Below are positions 13,422-21,394 of a DNA stretch of 21,394 nucleotides, piece by piece. The stretch is from CALHKP01 sp963558075 (GTDB taxonomy: Bacteria > Bacillota > Clostridia > Peptostreptococcales > Anaerovoracaceae). The DNA lies in NCBI GenBank assembly GCA_963558075.1, contig CAUWFN010000035.1:1-21394 (forward strand), in the 5' to 3' direction. A program made the position numbers and the translations under genes. The notes under the pieces are model-generated. The model did no database searches. It saw only the letters and a program-made list of their open reading frames with translations, and had not been told where the DNA came from. The stretch's first letter is position 1; each line of letters begins with the position of its first letter.

Positions 13422-14789
13422 TTACTTCATGTATTTTTCGATGTACTCGTCTTTTATTCTCTTTAGCTCGCTCTTTGGAAGAAGCTTCAGAAGCTCCCAT
13501 CCCAGATCAAGTGTTTCTTCTATGCTTCTATCAGTCTGGTATCCTTGTGATACATACTGTCTTTCGAATTCCTGACTGAATTTCGCATACATAAGGTCAA
13601 CCTCTGTAAGTGCAGCTTCGCCTAAGATAGTCATAAGTTCAAGACTTTCTTTTCCCTTTGCATAAGCTGCAAACAGCTGGTTCATTGTATCTGAATGATC
13701 TTCTCTAGTTTTGCCTGTTCCTATACCCTTATCCTTAAGTCTTGATAGAGAAGGAAGAACGTCAATAGGCGGCTGAGCGCCTTTTCTGTACAGTTCCCTC
13801 GAAAGAATAATCTGTCCTTCTGTGATATATCCTGTAAGGTCAGGAATAGGATGTGTCTTATCATCTTCTGGCATTGTCAGAATTGGAATCATTGTGATTG
13901 ATCCTGGAACACCTCTTTTACGTCCTGCTCTTTCATACATAGTAGCAAGGTCAGTGTACATATATCCAGGATATCCTCTTCTGCCCGGAACTTCTTTTCT
14001 TGCAGCGGAAACCTCACGGCATGCCTCTGCATAGTTTGTGATATCTGTCATTATTACAAGAACGTGCATACCCATGTCAAATGCTAGATACTCAGCTGCT
14101 GTAAGAGCCATTCTTGGTGTTGCAATACGCTCAACAGCAGGGTCATTTGCAAGGTTCATGAACATTACTGTTCTGTCAATTGCACCTGTTTTTCTGAAGT
14201 CAGATGCAAAAAATTCAGCTTCTTCGTATGTGATACCTATTGCCGCAAATACTACAGCAAAGTTTGATTCTCCTCCGATTACTTTAGCCTGACGAGCAAT
14301 CTGTGCAGCAAGCTCTGCGTGAGGAAGACCTGATCCTGAGAAAATAGGAAGCTTCTGTCCTCTTACAAGAGTGTTAAGTCCGTCGATTGCAGAAACTCCT
14401 GTCTGAATAAATTCAGCAGGATAGTCTCTTGCGGCAGGGTTCATAGGAAGTCCATTTATATCAAGCTTCTTTTCTGGGATGATTTCCGGACCTCCATCCT
14501 TTGGTCGTCCCATACCATCAAAAACTCTTCCGAGAATTTCTGGTGAAACTGCTAGCTGAGTTCCTTTTCCTGTGAATTTTACAGTGCTTTCCTTTAGGTT
14601 AATTCCGGCAGCACTATCAAAAAGCTGAACTAAAACATCGCTTCCGTTGATTTCGAGAACCTTGCATAGTCTCTTCTCACCTGTAGGAAGGCTTATTTCA
14701 CCAAGCTCATCATATGTTGCTCCTTCAACATCCTTTACCAGCATCAGAGGTCCTGCAACTTCTGATATAGTCTTATATTCCTTAATCAT
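13422..14789 (-). CDS. ntpB: V/A-type ATPase subunit B (non-catalytic head subunit)
   Basis: A 455-residue head subunit. As expected for a B subunit, the P-loop is degenerate (GSGLPH, residues 152-157). The arginine finger that completes the catalytic site of subunit A is present at R350 in PSLSRLKDKGIG. The N-terminus MIKEYKTISEVAGPLMLV is typical. The ATG at 14789 overlaps the ntpA stop by eight bases and has GGGGAGG nine bases upstream. An ATG three codons earlier would lie directly on that site. Confidence 0.97.
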   Translation of the reverse strand: MIKEYKTISEVAGPLMLVKDVEGATYDELGEISLPTGEKRLCKVLEINGSDVLVQLFDSAAGINLKESTVKFTGKGTQLAVSPEILGRVFDGMGRPKDGGPEIIPEKKLDINGLPMNPAARDYPAEFIQTGVSAIDGLNTLVRGQKLPIFSGSGLPHAELAAQIARQAKVIGGESNFAVVFAAIGITYEEAEFFASDFRKTGAIDRTVMFMNLANDPAVERIATPRMALTAAEYLAFDMGMHVLVIMTDITNYAEACREVSAARKEVPGRRGYPGYMYTDLATMYERAGRKRGVPGSITMIPILTMPEDDKTHPIPDLTGYITEGQIILSRELYRKGAQPPIDVLPSLSRLKDKGIGTGKTREDHSDTMNQLFAAYAKGKESLELMTILGEAALTEVDLMYAKFSQEFERQYVSQGYQTDRSIEETLDLGWELLKLLPKSELKRIKDEYIEKYMK

Positions 14790-16560
14790 TGTCCTCATCC
14801 TCCCCGCTGATCAGTTCACTAAGCTCATCCTTCAGCTCTTTTTTTATCTCATCGAAGGATTCGTCTATCTTTTCTTCTTCTATGTATTTGAATCTGCCGA
14901 TTTTTTCTCTTACAGCCATAGTTGAAACTTTGTTCAGAGGTGCTCCTTTTGCAACTGCATCCTTTGATAGTTCATAAAATGACATAATCAGCTTAAGAAG
15001 CAGATACTGCTTTCTCATGGATGAATATGTATCTATTTCGTGGAATGCGTTCTGATGCAGGTAGTCTTCTCTGATTGACTTGCAGGCCTCAAGCTTCATT
15101 CTATCTTCTGAAGATAGAGCATCCACACCTACAAGCTGAACGATTTCCTTAAGCTCTGATTCCTCCTGTAAAAGTTTAAGAGCCTCTGCTCTTAGTACAG
15201 GGAATTCTTTACTTACGTTCTTTTCGTACCAATCTATCAGTCTATCTACATATAGAGAGTAGCTCTGCAGCCAGTCGATTGCAGGGAAGTGTCTTTCGTA
15301 TGCAAGGGATGAGCTTAGGCACCAGAAAACCTTTACGATTCTCAGTGTCGCCTGTGAAACCGGCTCTGATGTGTCTCCGCCTGGAGGGGATACAGCTCCG
15401 ATTGCAGAAAGGGCTCCGATTCTTTTGTCTTTACCTAAAGATACAACACGGCCTGCACGTTCGTAGAACTGAGCAAGTCTTGAACCTAGATAAGCAGGAT
15501 ATCCTTCTTCACCTGGCATTTCCTCAAGTCTACCGGAAATTTCTCTTAGAGCCTCTGCCCATCTTGATGTTGAGTCAGCCATAAGAGCTACTGAATATCC
15601 CATATCTCTGAAGTATTCTGCAATTGTAATACCTGTATAGATAGATGCTTCTCTGGCAGCTACAGGCATATCAGATGTATTTGCAATAAGAACAGTTCTC
15701 TTCATCAAAGACTCTCCTGAATGAGGGTCCTTAAGTTCAGGGAATTCCATAAGTACATCTGTCATTTCATTTCCACGTTCTCCGCAGCCTATATACACAA
15801 CAACGTCAGCATCTGCCCATTTTGCTAGCTGATGCTGCACTACAGTTTTTCCTGATCCGAAAGGACCCGGAACAGCTGCAACTCCACCCTTTGCAATAGG
15901 GAACATTGTGTCAATAACACGCTGTCCTGTGATCAGAGGCATTTCTGGTACGAGCTTTTCTCTATACGGTCTTCCTCTTCTTACAGGCCATTTTTGCATC
16001 ATCTGAAGTTTTTTTACTTCACCATCAGCTGTTCTAACGCGGCATACAGTCTCTTCAACTGTAAATTCGCCGCTTTCAATACTTTCGACAGTTCCGCTGA
16101 TTCCGTAAGGAACCATGATTTTCTGCTGAATTACAACAGTTTCCTGAACTGTACCGATGATGTCTCCTGCCTCAACTTCATCGCCTACTGAAACAACTGG
16201 AACAAACTCCCATTTCTTCTCTCTGTTAAGTGCAGGAACTTTGATTCCTCTTGTGATATTACTTCCGGCAACCTCCACCATAGCCTCAAGTGGTCGCTGA
16301 ATTCCATCGTACATTGTCTCGATAAGTCCAGGTCCAAGTTCTACAGAAAGCTGTGCGCCTGTAGTTACAACAGGTGCTCCAGGTCCTATACCTGCAGTGT
16401 CCTCGTATACCTGTATAGAGGCTTTGTCGCCTCTCATTTCTATGATTTCCCCTATCAGTCCCAGATCTCCAACGCGAACCACGTCGAACATATCAGCATC
16501 TTCCATGCCGGATGCTACAACGAGCGGTCCTGCTACTTTAACGATCTTTCCGCTGCTCAT
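14782..16560 (-). CDS. ntpA: V/A-type ATPase subunit A (catalytic head subunit)
   Basis: A 592-residue catalytic subunit that hydrolyses or makes ATP. The P-loop GPFGSGKT is at residues 232-239 (K238), the catalytic glutamate is E261 in GERGNE, and the ADSTSRWAEALREISGRLEEMPGEEGYP block follows further on. The bulge (non-homologous) domain at about 115-185 that separates A from F-type beta is present. The start codon shares one base with the ntpG stop (TAATG), and GGAGG lies just upstream. Full length, with all key residues. Confidence 0.98.
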   Translation of the reverse strand: MSSGKIVKVAGPLVVASGMEDADMFDVVRVGDLGLIGEIIEMRGDKASIQVYEDTAGIGPGAPVVTTGAQLSVELGPGLIETMYDGIQRPLEAMVEVAGSNITRGIKVPALNREKKWEFVPVVSVGDEVEAGDIIGTVQETVVIQQKIMVPYGISGTVESIESGEFTVEETVCRVRTADGEVKKLQMMQKWPVRRGRPYREKLVPEMPLITGQRVIDTMFPIAKGGVAAVPGPFGSGKTVVQHQLAKWADADVVVYIGCGERGNEMTDVLMEFPELKDPHSGESLMKRTVLIANTSDMPVAAREASIYTGITIAEYFRDMGYSVALMADSTSRWAEALREISGRLEEMPGEEGYPAYLGSRLAQFYERAGRVVSLGKDKRIGALSAIGAVSPPGGDTSEPVSQATLRIVKVFWCLSSSLAYERHFPAIDWLQSYSLYVDRLIDWYEKNVSKEFPVLRAEALKLLQEESELKEIVQLVGVDALSSEDRMKLEACKSIREDYLHQNAFHEIDTYSSMRKQYLLLKLIMSFYELSKDAVAKGAPLNKVSTMAVREKIGRFKYIEEEKIDESFDEIKKELKDELSELISGEDEDND

Positions 16561-16883
16561 TAGTTCTCACCTCCAAAAAGTATGTCTGCGCCAACCGCAC
16601 GTTCAACAGCTTTTCTGACATTTTCCATGCCACTTTCGCTTTTGCCGTCGATTCCTGGAATAGGTATAATCGCAGGAATCATCATATCCTTGTAACGGTC
16701 GATTTCCTCGCTAGCTTCCTTTGCTAGCTTTTCCGTTATATATATGATGGCGTAATCATCCTTTACCATCTTTCTGAGAGTTTTCTTTGTTTCACTTCCA
16801 TTGCTACATGGAAATGCATCGATTCCCATAGCGTGAAAGCCTACAACAGACTCTCTATCTCCTATAACTCCGATTTTATACAT
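16560..16883 (-). CDS. ntpG: V/A-type ATPase subunit F (central stalk; NtpG in E. hirae naming)
   Basis: A 107-residue subunit with the Rossmann-like start MYKIGVIGDRESVVGFHAMGIDAF and the YAIIYITEKLA strand-turn, both usual in this family. It binds subunit D in the rotor. Its start overlaps the ntpC stop by eight bases and its stop shares a base with the ntpA start. In other naming systems this is atpF or vatF. Confidence 0.94.
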   Translation of the reverse strand: MYKIGVIGDRESVVGFHAMGIDAFPCSNGSETKKTLRKMVKDDYAIIYITEKLAKEASEEIDRYKDMMIPAIIPIPGIDGKSESGMENVRKAVERAVGADILFGGEN

Positions 16884-17886
16884 AATATGGTTCCCTCAGC
16901 CTTTCTTCGATTTGCTCTGCAGGAATATCAAACAGCTTGCCCTTCAGAATAATTCTAAGGTTGTCAATCTCAAGCTCCTTACCGTACCAGAAGCCTGCGA
17001 TTGCAGTCAGACCGAACAGATCAAACTTCGCTCTTTTGTTGATTTCCATGAGCTTATCGTCTCTCATTTTTTCGAACAAAGCAAAGTCTCCCGTCTTTGC
17101 AAGCTTTGATGCACCCTCTGAAAGAATTCTGTCATATCCAAACGGAGCAAACTTCTCTGCAGCCTGCTCGTAAGGCTCCTCGTAACAGGAAATATAAAGA
17201 TTCTGAGCAACGTAACCGCCTTCTATAAAAATCTTTTTGAAAAATTCCCAAGGTTTACCAAGCTGTCTGAGTCTGACAAACGAACTCAGATTAATTGTAT
17301 CTATCTTTGTCTTAACCATGCTAATCAAGAAGTCTTCTTTTGTGGCCTCTGCAGCCTCAAGCATATCTCTGTAGCATGCTCTGTCTAATACTATATCTAT
17401 ATCTCTGGGATCCTTTCCCCTGCTGAACAGATCCTCAGCCTCTATGATGCCTTTTTTCATGTGGCGTGACATGAACATATAGTTTCTGTCTCTTATCATG
17501 GCCACTAGCTTTCTTCTGTCAATTTCCCCTGTTGACATGAGCCTGTGGTCATCCGGAGTCACTCCAAGAAATTCCGCCTTCAGGCATACTTTGACGTTAT
17601 GATAGTCAAATGGATATAGGCAAAGTGCAAGCTCACTGTGGTCAGGAACTGTATTGTATATCAGCTTGAACAGCTTGTTCTGCTCTCTTCTGATAAACGC
17701 TTCAACATCTCCTTCCTTCAGCTCATCAGCACGTCCGTATCCGTATTCTCTGAGGATTGATTCTGCCGCATCAAGGTCTTTGCACATTATTACACGCATA
17801 AGATCTTTCTTTGTCATAAGTTTTTTGGAAAAGCTCCCTATGAATGCATCTGCAAAGATATATTCATATGTTTTTCTCTTTGCCAT
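16876..17886 (-). CDS. ntpC: V/A-type ATPase subunit C (d-type, couples rotor to c-ring)
   Basis: A 336-residue, largely helical soluble subunit that sits on the membrane ring and holds the central shaft. Family features include YIFADAFIGSFSKKLM at the N-terminus, DYHNVKVCLKAEFLG (residues 94-108) and the C-terminal LRIILKGKLFDIPAEQIEERLREPY. It starts 11 bp after ntpE and overlaps ntpG by eight bases. Confidence 0.95.
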   Translation of the reverse strand: MAKRKTYEYIFADAFIGSFSKKLMTKKDLMRVIMCKDLDAAESILREYGYGRADELKEGDVEAFIRREQNKLFKLIYNTVPDHSELALCLYPFDYHNVKVCLKAEFLGVTPDDHRLMSTGEIDRRKLVAMIRDRNYMFMSRHMKKGIIEAEDLFSRGKDPRDIDIVLDRACYRDMLEAAEATKEDFLISMVKTKIDTINLSSFVRLRQLGKPWEFFKKIFIEGGYVAQNLYISCYEEPYEQAAEKFAPFGYDRILSEGASKLAKTGDFALFEKMRDDKLMEINKRAKFDLFGLTAIAGFWYGKELEIDNLRIILKGKLFDIPAEQIEERLREPYYV

Positions 17887-17897
17887 TTTGTTTCTCC

Positions 17898-18476
17898 TTA
17901 TTTGAACAGCTCTGCGGCAATTTCAGCCGACAGTTCTTCTCTGGCTTCTTCTGCATACCCCTCAAGAGAACCATTTACATATACTTTCCCTGATTTTATC
18001 AGAAGTCCGCCTTCGATTTTCTTTGTTTCCTCCGAAATAGTAAACTCACATTCCGAAAGCTTATCTTTTAGAGCTACCGCAAGATCTTCTGCGATTTCTC
18101 TTCGGTCGCGCTCATTGAGAATGATTTCGCCGCTCTTTGCACCAGAGCCACGAACTATTTCTGTCAGAAATTCTATATAACCTTCTCGGTCTTCGATAAC
18201 AGCTTTTTTTGCATTATCAAAGCATTCATCGATAATATCCTGCTTTTCCTTTAGAATAAGCTTTCTGCTATCGATGTCTGCAACAGATTTTCTGCGCTGA
18301 GCCATCTGTTCTTCTTCTAAGGCACCTTTTTTCTTTGCATCGGCAACAAGTTTTTCTCCATCTGCTTTTGCTTTTTCTATGATTTCAAGGGCCTTGTCTT
18401 CTGCAGCCTTTTTTACGGCATCCGCTTCAGCTGCCGCGTCATTTATAATCTTATCAGTTATCTTTTCTATACTCAT
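17898..18476 (-). CDS. ntpE: V/A-type ATPase subunit E (peripheral stalk)
   Basis: A 192-residue stalk subunit with a long charged coiled coil at about residues 1-100 (rich in A, E and K) and a globular C-terminal domain that docks on the head. GGLLIKSGKVYVNGSLEGYAEEAREELSAEIAAELF is the family end. With the subunit from the first gene of the operon it forms the stator. It follows ntpK by about 30 bp. Confidence 0.94.
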   Translation of the reverse strand: MSIEKITDKIINDAAAEADAVKKAAEDKALEIIEKAKADGEKLVADAKKKGALEEEQMAQRRKSVADIDSRKLILKEKQDIIDECFDNAKKAVIEDREGYIEFLTEIVRGSGAKSGEIILNERDRREIAEDLAVALKDKLSECEFTISEETKKIEGGLLIKSGKVYVNGSLEGYAEEAREELSAEIAAELFK

Positions 18477-18507
18477 AGTGCATACACACCCCTTTTCGAT
18501 CTAAATC

Positions 18508-18978
18508 TTAAAGACCGAGTTTGAACAGCATCAGAAGTGATACAAGCAGTGCGAAAATTGCATATGTTTCTACCATTGCTGCATAGATTATTCCCTTCGT
18601 CATCTGATCTGGTCTCTTTCCTAGAAGCATAATTCCTGCTGCCGCAGCTTTACCCTGTGCAATACCTGACCAAATACCTACGAATGCGATTGGAAGTGAT
18701 GTTGCAAATACATATAATCCCTGTGACATTGTAAGGTCAATCATGCCTCCGCCAAGTACACCAGTCTTAATAAGAATCAGGAATGCAACGATCAGACCAT
18801 AGATACCCTGTGTTCCAGGAAGAGCCTGTAAAATAAGAGTTTTACCGAATTTCTTAGGGTCTTCAGCAAGCACCCCTGCTGCTGCCTGTCCTGCTACTCC
18901 AACACCGATTGCGCTTCCTATACCTGCAAGTGATGCAACTGCTGCTCCTATAAGAGCCATAACATTTCCCGTAATCAT
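18508..18978 (-). CDS. ntpK: V-ATPase c-ring subunit K, Na+-binding type
   Basis: A 156-residue, four-helix, double-hairpin proteolipid. The ion-carrying glutamate is E137 in MVETYA. The other ligand positions known from E. hirae NtpK (L61, T64, Q65, Q110, E139) are matched here by L53, T56, Q57 (LPGTQG), Q108 (GIAQGKAAAAG) and E137. Only the second hairpin carries a glutamate, as in E. hirae. This supports a sodium-pumping ring; the inference comes from residue identity and not from assay. The start overlaps the ntpI stop by four bases (ATGA). Confidence 0.97.
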   Translation of the reverse strand: MITGNVMALIGAAVASLAGIGSAIGVGVAGQAAAGVLAEDPKKFGKTLILQALPGTQGIYGLIVAFLILIKTGVLGGGMIDLTMSQGLYVFATSLPIAFVGIWSGIAQGKAAAAGIMLLGKRPDQMTKGIIYAAMVETYAIFALLVSLLMLFKLGL

Positions 18979-20978
18979 TTTTTACCTCCATTTGAATCGT
19001 CAGTAATTCTAACGTATTTTGTATTTTTCTGCAGCGGTTCAAACTCTTCTCCGCCGTCTTCGTAAAATTTTCCAAAGAATTCTATATACTGAAGTCTGCT
19101 CGTATGAACAAAGGCTCCAAGTGCGTTTATCGCAAGGTTAAACGTATGACCAACAACAAACGCAAACAGCAGAACTATCGTTCCGACTACTCCGCCTCCT
19201 GCAAGAGATCCCATTGTGTTTACAACCTGGGCGATTACTCCTGTTGCAAGTCCAAGAGCAAGAAGTCTCGAATATGAGAGTATGTCTGAAGCATAGCTTG
19301 TTATATCATAAAGGGATGTAAGCCCTCCTATGATTCGGCCTATGCCTTTTTTGTCTCTTCCGCCTGTAAACAGAAGAATAAGTGCTCCTACTGCAAGAAG
19401 AGCAATTCCGATATTCTTAAGAACTTCAGATACGCTTCCTGCTGAAAGCCACATTATAGCTCCGATGATAACCATATACCAGGAAAATACATCGAAAACT
19501 GCATCCTTGAGCTGGCCCCTCTTTATCAGCATAGAAGCTTTGATGCCCATACCGATAAATATATGCACAACTCCAAGCGCAATTGAGAATATCAGAAGTT
19601 TTGTTGGGTCTTCTATCGGATTAAACCAGATTGCAGGTATCGTAATTTCTTTTCCGAATATGGTCCTTGCGGCAACCTGGAAGAAATCTCCAAACCACCC
19701 TCCGAAGAGAGCTCCCCACAGCATCGTGGATATTCCGCAGTAGAAGAACATTTTGATCATTTTGTAAGTTGTACCTTCTAGATCGAATTTCTTCAGTACT
19801 ATGTATGTTGCAAGTGTTATTACAAGTCCGTATCCTGCATCACTGAGCATGATTCCAAAGAACATAGCATAAAATATTGAAAAATATTTTGTTGGATCTA
19901 CGCCTCTGTAATCAGGAAGAGAATACATCTCTGTAACTGACTCGAACGGATAAACAAAGCTGCTGTTTGACATCAGAACAGGAACATTTTCTCCCTCTTC
20001 TGGGTCAACAAAGTCGATATAGCACTCGTGCTTTCCTAGAACCTTGGATACTGCAGCTGTGCAAGTCTCCGGAATCCATCCTGTAAGCCCGAATGTTCGC
20101 TTTGTTCTTACGAGATTGTTCTTCGCCTTTTCCTTGTCGCGCTCTATAATCAGCTGGTCATATAAGCATTCAATGTTCTTTCTGAGATTCTGTCTTGCTG
20201 TGATCTCATCTTCTGCCTTACTGATTTCTTCCTCTAGTAAAGCAAGCTCTTCTGTCAGCTTCTTCTCATTTTCTACAGCCGTACCGGAAAATCCCTTGAA
20301 CTGTGTCTGGGCATATCCGTGCTGTCTGAGCAGCGTAAGGACTTTTTCGTTTTCTTCTTTGAGCGATATAACAAAAATATAAATCAGTTCTCTATCTCTA
20401 TGAATCTCATGGAAAGAAATATTCTCGCTACATTTTGCAAGTCTTTCTGTCAAAGCATTCATATCGACAGTTGCTGGAAGAACACCTATATCTATTACAG
20501 TTTTTTCTGTACTTTCAACATTTAGCGGCAACCCGTAGTTTTTCCACGGAGCAAGAGCCTTTAGGTCTGATGTCGCTCTGTTCTTCTCCTCTCTGAGTTT
20601 GTGAAGTTTCACATTCATCGAAAGAAGCTCATTTACATCTTCTTCTATCGACTCTCTCTGACTCATGATTTTATCAAAGGCTCTGCGTCCGATTGCCCTT
20701 CTCGTCACGAACAGCGGAGACTTTTCTGTGCTGTATTTTTTGATTACATCAAGAACCAGAGAAACCTCGTTGATGCGGGCATCAAGTGCCATAATTCTTT
20801 CGCTCTGGCCTCCCATAACCAGCGATTCAGAACTATCATCAGGCTCTTTGTCCCCATCGGTCTTTTTGCCATAGGGAAGTATCTGAACTGCACCAAGCTC
20901 AATTAGGTCTGATATTACCTCTTCCTTCTCGGATTCCATCCCTATGACGTTGATTTTTTTCATGTTAACTATCGACAC
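18975..20978 (-). CDS. ntpI: V/A-type ATPase subunit I (a-type stator, ion half-channels)
   Basis: A 667-residue subunit with a cytoplasmic half (about residues 1-355, including a coiled coil at about 235-290) and a membrane half with about seven or eight helices (363-625). The essential arginine facing the c-ring glutamate is R571 in SYSRLLALGLATGVIA. HTFNLAINALGAFVHTSRLQYIEFFGKFYEDGG (611-643) is the conserved final helix. The start is a GTG; the peptide MSIVNMKKINVIGMESE aligns with the usual N-terminus, whereas the internal ATG (sixth codon) has no ribosome binding site. It overlaps the first gene by 14 bp. Confidence 0.96.
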   Translation of the reverse strand: MSIVNMKKINVIGMESEKEEVISDLIELGAVQILPYGKKTDGDKEPDDSSESLVMGGQSERIMALDARINEVSLVLDVIKKYSTEKSPLFVTRRAIGRRAFDKIMSQRESIEEDVNELLSMNVKLHKLREEKNRATSDLKALAPWKNYGLPLNVESTEKTVIDIGVLPATVDMNALTERLAKCSENISFHEIHRDRELIYIFVISLKEENEKVLTLLRQHGYAQTQFKGFSGTAVENEKKLTEELALLEEEISKAEDEITARQNLRKNIECLYDQLIIERDKEKAKNNLVRTKRTFGLTGWIPETCTAAVSKVLGKHECYIDFVDPEEGENVPVLMSNSSFVYPFESVTEMYSLPDYRGVDPTKYFSIFYAMFFGIMLSDAGYGLVITLATYIVLKKFDLEGTTYKMIKMFFYCGISTMLWGALFGGWFGDFFQVAARTIFGKEITIPAIWFNPIEDPTKLLIFSIALGVVHIFIGMGIKASMLIKRGQLKDAVFDVFSWYMVIIGAIMWLSAGSVSEVLKNIGIALLAVGALILLFTGGRDKKGIGRIIGGLTSLYDITSYASDILSYSRLLALGLATGVIAQVVNTMGSLAGGGVVGTIVLLFAFVVGHTFNLAINALGAFVHTSRLQYIEFFGKFYEDGGEEFEPLQKNTKYVRITDDSNGGKK

Positions 20979-21291
20979 TTTTTCTCACGATCCTTTCTGA
21001 GATCATCGAAGTCGCATTTTCATACCCCCCTGCGGCCTTCTCTCTGATTTCGGAACATTTCTGACGGGTCTCATCAATCAGCTTTTTGTACATTTCATCA
21101 GCTTTGACTTCTCCCTTCTGTACATGTGCTGATATAATTTCGTCAGCCTCTGATTCTGCAGCTGCCCTAATCTTTTCAGCCTTCTCCTTCGCATCTTGCA
21201 GAATCATCTTTGCTTCGGCTTTCGCCTGCTTTAGCATTTCATCAGCCCTGTTTTCGGCTTCTTGTATGCTCTTCAGCTCGCCTGCAAACAT
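20965..21291 (-). CDS. ntpF: V/A-type ATPase peripheral stalk subunit G/H (NtpF in E. hirae naming)
   Basis: A 108-residue, nearly all-helical, charged protein with heptad-like A/E/K repeats through residues 5-60, as expected for the stalk partner of subunit E. It is the first gene of the operon, the same place as ntpF in E. hirae. GGGGGAGG lies about nine bases before the ATG. The C-terminal codons overlap the start of ntpI. Confidence 0.9.
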   Translation of the reverse strand: MFAGELKSIQEAENRADEMLKQAKAEAKMILQDAKEKAEKIRAAAESEADEIISAHVQKGEVKADEMYKKLIDETRQKCSEIREKAAGGYENATSMISERIVRKSVDS

Positions 21292-21353
21292 AGATTTTCA
21301 CCTCCCCCTTAATTCAGGTACATCTAAATTCCCTAATAAACAAATTTCCCCAA

Positions 21354-21359
21354 ATTATA
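21354..21359 (-). promoter_or_regulatory. Candidate -10 box upstream of the V-ATPase operon
   Basis: TATAAT on the minus strand lies about 60 bp before the first gene in a very AT-rich leader. No good -35 box stands 16-18 bp upstream, so the promoter is tentative, and further upstream sequence is outside the window. Confidence 0.35.
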
Positions 21360-21394
21360 AATATATTATTTATTTATACACCTATTTTCTGAAT

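Noticed and set aside
13822..16618. Plus-strand ORFs within ntpA and ntpB
   Set aside because: They are antisense to full-length conserved subunit genes, lack ribosome binding sites and have no family features.

Overview
The window looks like chromosomal DNA of a low-to-moderate GC anaerobic Firmicute, most likely class Clostridia. This rests on AT-rich intergenic DNA, strong GGAGG-type ribosome binding sites, intrinsic terminators with long T-tracts, and an ntp-type sodium V-ATPase operon in the order known from Enterococcus hirae. I cannot name a genus. Nearly every gene is on the minus strand; the exception is one GNAT acetyltransferase on the plus strand.

Reading each transcript 5' to 3' on the minus strand, from the right end of the window: (1) 21291-12723 is a nine-gene V/A-type ATPase operon (ntpF-I-K-E-C-G-A-B-D) with several overlapping stop/start pairs, ended by a hairpin near 12641. 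Its c-ring subunit has all five side chains or positions known to bind Na+ in E. hirae NtpK, so I infer Na+ coupling. (2) An HU gene follows with its own promoter and terminator. (3) An EamA-type transporter, a glutaminase fused to an N-terminal ClbS/DfsB-like (DUF1706) domain, and a TetR regulator follow in close order and end at a hairpin. (4) A radical SAM protein has its own promoter, with an inverted repeat over the -10 box. (5) A YhbY-type CRM protein is followed by a WYL-domain regulator. (6) At the left end, a DUF454 membrane protein and two CydD/CydC-like ABC half-transporters form a compact operon that ends at a UUCG-loop terminator.

The unusual part is the noncoding DNA on both sides of the GNAT gene. 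To its left, 4140-4600 carries about fourteen GTTAGY/RCTAAC sites, including perfect palindromes, repeated 16-mers and an 8-bp tandem repeat. To its right, 5123-5752 is a regular array. Ten units share exactly the same geometry, a 7-mer, 22 variable bases, then the inverse 7-mer, with a pitch of 51-54 bp. Five carry GGATGCA/TGCTTC and five carry TACAGCA/TGCTGTA. Two units of a third type lie between the blocks at about the same pitch. Terminator-like hairpins stand at both ends. I know of no named repeat class with this layout, and it is the best candidate here for something undescribed.

Other points worth attention are the ClbS-like/glutaminase fusion, a 48-bp in-frame duplication in the linker of the CydD-like transporter, and a GC-rich island abutting the stop codon of the WYL gene. 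I saw no tRNA, rRNA, complete insertion sequence, cas gene or phage gene.
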